A DNA stretch of 11,267 nucleotides from JANOAR01 sp031411235 (GTDB taxonomy: Bacteria > Verrucomicrobiota > Verrucomicrobiia > Verrucomicrobiales > Verrucomicrobiaceae). Numbering within the stretch: position 1 is the first letter of the stretch; every line of letters begins with the position of its first letter. A model generated the notes under the pieces. It did not search any database and was not told where the DNA came from. It saw nothing but the letters and a program-made list of their open reading frames with translations. A program made the position numbers and the translations under genes. The DNA is taken from positions 1-11,267 of the forward strand of contig JANOAR010000323.1 in NCBI GenBank assembly GCA_031411235.1, read 5' to 3'. Below, in pieces: positions 8,805 through 11,267 of this stretch.

Positions 8805-9785
8805 ATGACCACCCTTCACATCGCGATCGCTGTTTTATTTCTCAGCCAACTCACCTTGCCTAGCGCCAGTTCCGCAGAGCCGCAGGATACAAGCACCCAG
8901 GTGCTCCCATGGAAGGACGGCAAGAAAGCCGCCATCATGCTGGGCTTTGACGACAGCGCGCCGAGCCAGTTGCAGAACGTCGTGCCAGAGCTGGAGAAGC
9001 GGAAGATCATCGGTAACTTTTACCTCGTCACTGGCAACACGCTGTATGCCTCACTGAAACGGCGATGGGAAGACGCGGCGAAGAGCCCCTATGTCGTCGT
9101 TTCCAATCACACCTTCACGCACAAGGGCGTGAACAACGCCGAAGAACTGGAGCCCGAACTGGCCAAGGGCAACGAAGTCCTCTACGCCCTGCATCCCGAG
9201 CGCAAACAGCCGCACCTCATGGGCTTCGGCAGACCCGGCGGTGTGCCGTGGAAAGTCACGGCAGAAGAACAGCGCAGCGCATTGGCGAAGCATCACCTCG
9301 TTGATCGCCCGCCCTTTGCGGGCCCACCGATCAACTACAAATCCTCCGCCGAAACCCTCGCCGTCGTCGATGCCGCCATCGCGAATGGCGACATGCGCCA
9401 GCTCGTCTTCCACGGCGTCGGCGGCGACTGGCTGGTGACCCCCGTGGACTGGTTCACCGCCCTGCTCGACAAGCTGGAAGCCGTCCGCGATCAAGTCTGG
9501 ATCACCGATGTCGTCTCCTGGCACCAGTACATCACCGAGCGCAGCAGCGCCGAGATCAAGCCCCTAACGTCCGACAAAAACAGCATCAGCCTCGACCTCA
9601 CCAGCAAAGCCGATCCCACCCTCTACGACCTACCGCTAACCCTCTCCACCAAGGTCCCCGCCGACTGGAAAACCTGTACCGTGACGCAAGGCACAAGTTC
9701 ATCCACCATCGCCGTGCGCGACGGTGCAGCGCAGTACGATGCGTTGCCTGGAGGTGGGGCGATCACGCTGAAGCAGGTGGAGTGA
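8805..9785 (+). CDS. Exported polysaccharide deacetylase-like protein (NodB/CE4 fold)
   Basis: The 326-aa product begins with a signal peptide (hydrophobic 5-20, cleavage likely after ASSA at 24), so it acts outside the cytoplasm. The catalytic domain (about 32-245) shows most carbohydrate esterase 4 motifs: GFDDS (47-51; Asp49 as base, Asp50 as metal ligand), NHTFTH (101-106; His102 and His106 as metal ligands), GRPGG (142-146) in place of the usual R-P-P-x-G, and LVFHGVG (200-206; His203). The fourth motif is not clear. A beta-rich C-terminal tail of about 75 residues (about 250-326) follows. The family removes N- or O-acetyl groups from chitin, peptidoglycan or other glycans; the substrate is unknown here. 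It ends the GC-rich block, and its partner genes are not evident. No Shine-Dalgarno is visible before the ATG. Confidence 0.85.
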   Translation: MTTLHIAIAVLFLSQLTLPSASSAEPQDTSTQVLPWKDGKKAAIMLGFDDSAPSQLQNVVPELEKRKIIGNFYLVTGNTLYASLKRRWEDAAKSPYVVVSNHTFTHKGVNNAEELEPELAKGNEVLYALHPERKQPHLMGFGRPGGVPWKVTAEEQRSALAKHHLVDRPPFAGPPINYKSSAETLAVVDAAIANGDMRQLVFHGVGGDWLVTPVDWFTALLDKLEAVRDQVWITDVVSWHQYITERSSAEIKPLTSDKNSISLDLTSKADPTLYDLPLTLSTKVPADWKTCTVTQGTSSSTIAVRDGAAQYDALPGGGAITLKQVE

Positions 9786-9804
9786 GTGCGTCGGTTTCAG
9801 TATT

Positions 9805-9825
9805 TCAAAGTGGCAAACACTTTGA
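9805..9825 (+). terminator. Hairpin after the deacetylase gene, possible terminator
   Basis: TCAAAGTG (9805-9812) and CACTTTGA (9818-9825) form a perfect 8-bp stem with loop GCAAA, 19 bp after the stop codon. The following CCTTGTTT is only partly T-rich, so termination would be modest. The opposite gene converges from 9875, so the hairpin could serve either strand. Confidence 0.42.
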
Positions 9826-9874
9826 CCTTGTTTCGTCAGATTGCGATTAGCAGGTGGCTTGTGCCTACATGAGC

Positions 9875-10255
9875 CTAACGGAAGAGTTCCTCGATTGTAG
9901 CTCCGTATTCCAAGATGACTGGGTTGAACGGATCGGCAATTAGATCAGCTCCCTCTGTTACATGCGTCACCGCTCCTGTGCCGCCTTCATCGTACTCGAT
10001 CACGCCTTCTGGATACTCGGTGTATTCAAAACAAACTGAGTTCGGCTCGCCACAATGTTCGCAATCAATCTCGTGCAGCGCTTCATAAAATAGGCGCAAA
10101 CCCTGTGGGCGAGAATCGGTACTTGAGCATTCAAATGCGATGTCGGCGATGTCCCATTCACTGGGCTTATTGCACGTAAGGCACTTGACGGTGTAGGGCT
10201 TACATGGCTCGGGTTGTTGTGTTGGAATATTATCGTTGTCTTGTTGGTCTATCAT
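9875..10255 (-). CDS. Hypothetical acidic protein with two CxxC motifs
   Basis: I do not recognise the family of this 126-aa product. It starts at an ATG (10255) with a polar Asp/Gln/Asn-rich N-terminus (1-17). Cys25-x2-Cys28 (VKCLTCNK) and Cys65-x2-Cys68 (DCEHCGEPN) are spaced like the two knuckles of a zinc ribbon; Cys18, Cys43 and Cys75 also occur. The rest is rich in Glu and Asp with aromatic residues (CFEYTEYPEGVIEYDEGG), giving an acidic protein. There is no signal peptide or membrane segment, so it is probably cytoplasmic. The base composition is visibly AT-richer than the core genes to the left. No Shine-Dalgarno precedes the start. A zinc-binding nucleic-acid or protein adaptor is conceivable, but that is only inference from the cysteines. 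Confidence 0.66.
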   Translation of the reverse strand: MIDQQDNDNIPTQQPEPCKPYTVKCLTCNKPSEWDIADIAFECSSTDSRPQGLRLFYEALHEIDCEHCGEPNSVCFEYTEYPEGVIEYDEGGTGAVTHVTEGADLIADPFNPVILEYGATIEELFR

Positions 10256-10413
10256 AGGTTGGCAACTAGTTTACAGACCCACAAGCACCGATTCAACGGA
10301 TCGGTCGAAAATAGTCAAAAAAACTTTAGAGGTGATCCCTGAATAATATCTTCCTATTAAAAAGGCTAACCAATTTGACAAAGTGTCAGTCCCTTCACGT
10401 AAAGGTACAGGCT
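10256..10413. other. AT-rich intergenic region with two inverted repeats
   Basis: This gap separates two - strand genes. It holds an inverted repeat ACCGAT/ATCGGT (10287-10292 and 10300-10305, 7-nt loop) and a smaller one, TGACA/TGTCA (10376-10380 and 10384-10388). A T-rich stretch on the - strand near 10357 has no strong stem before it, so no confident terminator can be named for the upstream gene. Confidence 0.4.
10268..10296 (-). promoter_or_regulatory. Candidate promoter of the CxxC protein gene, overlapped by a palindrome
   Basis: On the - strand TTGAAT (10296-10291) and TAAACT (10273-10268) are exactly 17 bp apart, each matching the sigma-70 consensus at 4 of 6 positions. Transcription would start only about 6 nt before the ATG at 10255, a near-leaderless message that fits the lack of a Shine-Dalgarno. 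The palindrome 10287-10305 covers the -35 element and could be an operator. The match is weak. Confidence 0.25.
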
Positions 10414-10803
10414 TTATGGAACAATGGGTGTTAGCTTGAGTTTAGCCTTCGGAAATTTGCCTGCAAGATTTTCGATTAGCGTGATCACCTTGTCTAGCTC
10501 AGAAGCGCCGTGTCTGTCTATCGCATCCTCGATATCAGCTTCCCCGGTCGTAATGTGGGCCTTGTCATCTCCCCAGAATATGTTAGCAACGCAGTCATCT
10601 CTGGCCTCTCCAAGGGACTGCAGATACCTACCCACTATGCCGTGATGAACTGGTGTCCTAGTTTTCTTGTATATCTCATTTAAGTCATCACATTCGCCCT
10701 GTGTTAACACCATGTCCTCATCAAGTAGCTTCTTGAGCATGGTTGGAAACAAGTATTTGGAAGCCTCGAAAAACTGTTCCACGCAGTAAGAGTCACCCTT
10801 CAA
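10414..10803 (-). CDS. Downstream frame of the split gene (C-terminal 129 aa from a TTG)
   Basis: Taken alone, this frame can start only at TTG 10803 and gives 129 residues. The same frame stays open for a further 41 codons upstream to the T6 run, encoding a strong amphipathic helix, but has no ATG, GTG or TTG there. The isolated TTG has no good Shine-Dalgarno and would cut a helical domain in two. It is therefore better read as the C-terminal part of the frameshifted gene. Confidence 0.5.
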   Translation of the reverse strand: MKGDSYCVEQFFEASKYLFPTMLKKLLDEDMVLTQGECDDLNEIYKKTRTPVHHGIVGRYLQSLGEARDDCVANIFWGDDKAHITTGEADIEDAIDRHGASELDKVITLIENLAGKFPKAKLKLTPIVP

Positions 10804-10868
10804 ACTCTGTCTCTTACTCAGGTCGAGCGCAATAATTAACTCTCTTACGCGCAGCTCTAGTGCGGTTG

Positions 10869-11042
10869 CTAAAACTTGCAGAGAGGCAAGCAGTAGGCCA
10901 CCATCAAGGCAACGGTGGCTTCGGACAAAAAATACGACGACGCTTCATCTGAAGTGCGAAGCGCATCAACTCTCGCCTGAAGCCTGCGAATCTCAGATGC
11001 CTGTTCAGGTTCAAACTGCTCTTCAACTGATCGGATTTTCAT
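10869..11042 (-). CDS. Zero-frame 57-aa ORF (N-terminal part of the split gene)
   Basis: ATG at 11042 opens a 57-codon frame, MKIRSVEEQFEPEQASEIRR..., ending in TAG at 10869. The sequence AAGGA (11055-11051) lies 8 nt before the start and is the best Shine-Dalgarno on the - strand of the window. The first 37 residues are a charged, coiled-coil-like helix. After the T6 run the zero frame turns into a short unremarkable tail (VALMVAYCLPLCKF). A short peptide ending at 10869 could be made in its own right if frameshifting is only partial. Confidence 0.5.
   Translation of the reverse strand: MKIRSVEEQFEPEQASEIRRLQARVDALRTSDEASSYFLSEATVALMVAYCLPLCKF
10897..10932 (-). other. Candidate -1 frameshift signal: T TTT TTG heptamer plus stem-loop
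   Basis: On the - strand the heptamer TTTTTTG (10932-10926) is in the X XXY YYZ phase of the zero frame (codons TAT TTT TTG). A 6-nt spacer TCCGAA (10925-10920) is followed by GCCACC (10919-10914), an 11-nt loop and GGTGGC (10902-10897), a perfect 6-bp GC-rich stem. This layout matches known -1 programmed frameshift sites, and the shift enters exactly the long downstream frame. Function is unproven; a one-base deletion in the T run would look the same. Confidence 0.42.
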
Positions 11043-11050
11043 GATTGGCT

Positions 11051-11100
11051 TCCTTCTTGGCCGAATAACTGGATCATTAACATTTTTATCGGTTTGTCAC
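11051..11100 (-). promoter_or_regulatory. Candidate promoter and ribosome binding site of the split gene
   Basis: On the - strand GTGACA (11100-11095, 5 of 6 to the -35 consensus) and AATGAT (11078-11073, 4 of 6) are 16 bp apart. Transcription would start near 11066, about 24 nt before the ATG at 11042, with AAGGA at 11055-11051 in the leader. The order and spacing are consistent, which makes this the best-supported promoter reading in the island. Confidence 0.35.
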
Positions 11101-11132
11101 AGCACTTATTTCCGCGCAGCAGGCTTCCGCAG

Positions 11133-11211
11133 TGCCTCATTGAAAAGGACACCGAAAGGGTAGCGACCGGGAGGCAGGGATAGAGTCGATGCCTCATAAA
11201 TGAGGACACCG
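11133..11211. repeat. Two imperfect 22-bp direct repeats near the right edge
   Basis: Copy 1 (11133-11154) and copy 2 (11190-11211) both begin TGCCTCAT and end GGACACCG, with six more variable bases between; 18 of 22 positions agree. Their start points are 57 bp apart. In copy 2 the centre is palindromic, CCTCAT-AA-ATGAGG. A 7-bp stem CGTGGCT/AGCCACG (11210-11216 and 11222-11228) follows directly. Paired subterminal repeats ahead of an ORF occur at the ends of some insertion sequences (for example IS21-type), and also as repressor sites. I cannot name an element. Confidence 0.5.
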
Positions 11212-11267
11212 TGGCTGATGGAGCCACGACTGATGAAAAAGAGCCTTGAAGACTACACGCGAGTGAT
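11200..11267 (+). CDS. Start of an unidentified ORF running off the right edge
   Basis: After an in-frame stop at 11197-11199, a + strand frame opens with possible ATG starts at 11200, 11218 and 11233 and stays open to the window end. The last start would give MKKSLEDYTRV.... Only 11 to 22 codons are visible, too few to identify a family. Its position just after paired direct repeats would suit a transposase or integrase gene, but this is a guess from context. Confidence 0.25.
   Translation, partial: MRTPWLMEPRLMKKSLEDYTRV

Larger units (their letters stand above)
10414..11042 (-). pseudogene. Helical HEPN-like protein gene split by a -1 frameshift (209 aa if joined)
   Basis: Two - strand frames join into one plausible 209-aa protein. 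The first starts at ATG 11042 and, unshifted, stops at 10869. The second is open from an upstream stop near 10945 down to 10414. A single -1 shift, or one extra T, in the T6 run at 10927-10932 joins them as ...DEASSYFFVRSHRCLDGG.... The joined protein has a charged N-terminal coiled-coil-like part (about 5-35), a strong helix LLASLQVLATALELRVRELI (51-70), a second helical segment with FFEASKYLFPTMLKKLL (91-107), and RTPVHHG (129-135), which resembles the R-X4-H signature of HEPN-type proteins. The LE.R.REL pattern in the first helix is common in such folds. HEPN membership is inference. Whether the gene is broken, misassembled or uses programmed frameshifting is unresolved; the frame coherence itself is directly visible. 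Confidence 0.6.

Noticed and set aside
11039..11227. 62-codon - strand ORF with a GTG start whose stop overlaps the ATG at 11042
   Set aside because: It runs through the direct repeats and hairpin, has no recognisable domain and no clear ribosome binding site; its amino acid composition looks random.
9786..11267. tRNA gene, attachment site or CRISPR array at the island boundary
   Set aside because: No cloverleaf, no repeated spacer pattern and no matching pair of flanking repeats could be found; only the two 22-bp direct repeats occur, with a single interval.

Overview
This window looks like chromosomal DNA from a Gram-negative bacterium, most likely of the Verrucomicrobiota (Prosthecobacter/Verrucomicrobium type). 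That placement is inference: it rests on high-GC coding sequence, the style of the FtsH N- and C-terminal tails, lipopolysaccharide-type glycosyltransferases, exported FKBP and deacetylase proteins, and start codons that mostly lack a Shine-Dalgarno sequence. No rRNA, tRNA or CRISPR array is visible.

Bases 1-9785 are ordinary, densely packed, GC-rich core genome. At the left edge is the 3' part of a heme A synthase gene (ctaA/COX15, + strand). It converges, with 6 bp between stop codons, on xseA (exonuclease VII large subunit, - strand). Upstream of xseA, also on the - strand, lies an exported FKBP-type prolyl isomerase with a very strong intrinsic terminator that sits almost on the xseA start codon. 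A divergent intergenic region with inverted repeats separates this from a + strand run: rph (RNase PH), a family 2 glycosyltransferase (WaaE/KdtX-like) and a family 4 glycosyltransferase (WaaG-like), 18 and 12 bp apart, so probably one transcript. After a 127-bp gap come ftsH (membrane AAA+ zinc protease) and, 18 bp later, an AEC-family permease. An exported polysaccharide-deacetylase-like protein ends the core block.

Bases 9786-11267 differ: they are visibly AT-richer, loosely packed and mostly - strand, and the genes are unrecognised. This part holds a 126-aa acidic protein with two CxxC knuckles, a helical HEPN-like protein split between two reading frames, and, at the right edge, two imperfect 22-bp direct repeats followed by the start of a + strand ORF that leaves the window. 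It looks like an accessory island, possibly next to the end of a mobile element.

The most interesting point is the split gene at 10414-11042. A 57-aa ATG-initiated ORF with a good ribosome binding site contains an in-phase T TTT TTG heptamer, followed after 6 nt by a 6-bp GC-rich stem-loop. A -1 shift there enters exactly the frame of the downstream ORF, which has no usual start codon for its own N-terminal helix. The joined product is a coherent 209-aa protein. This may be programmed -1 frameshifting or a one-base indel in a T run; the sequence alone cannot decide.
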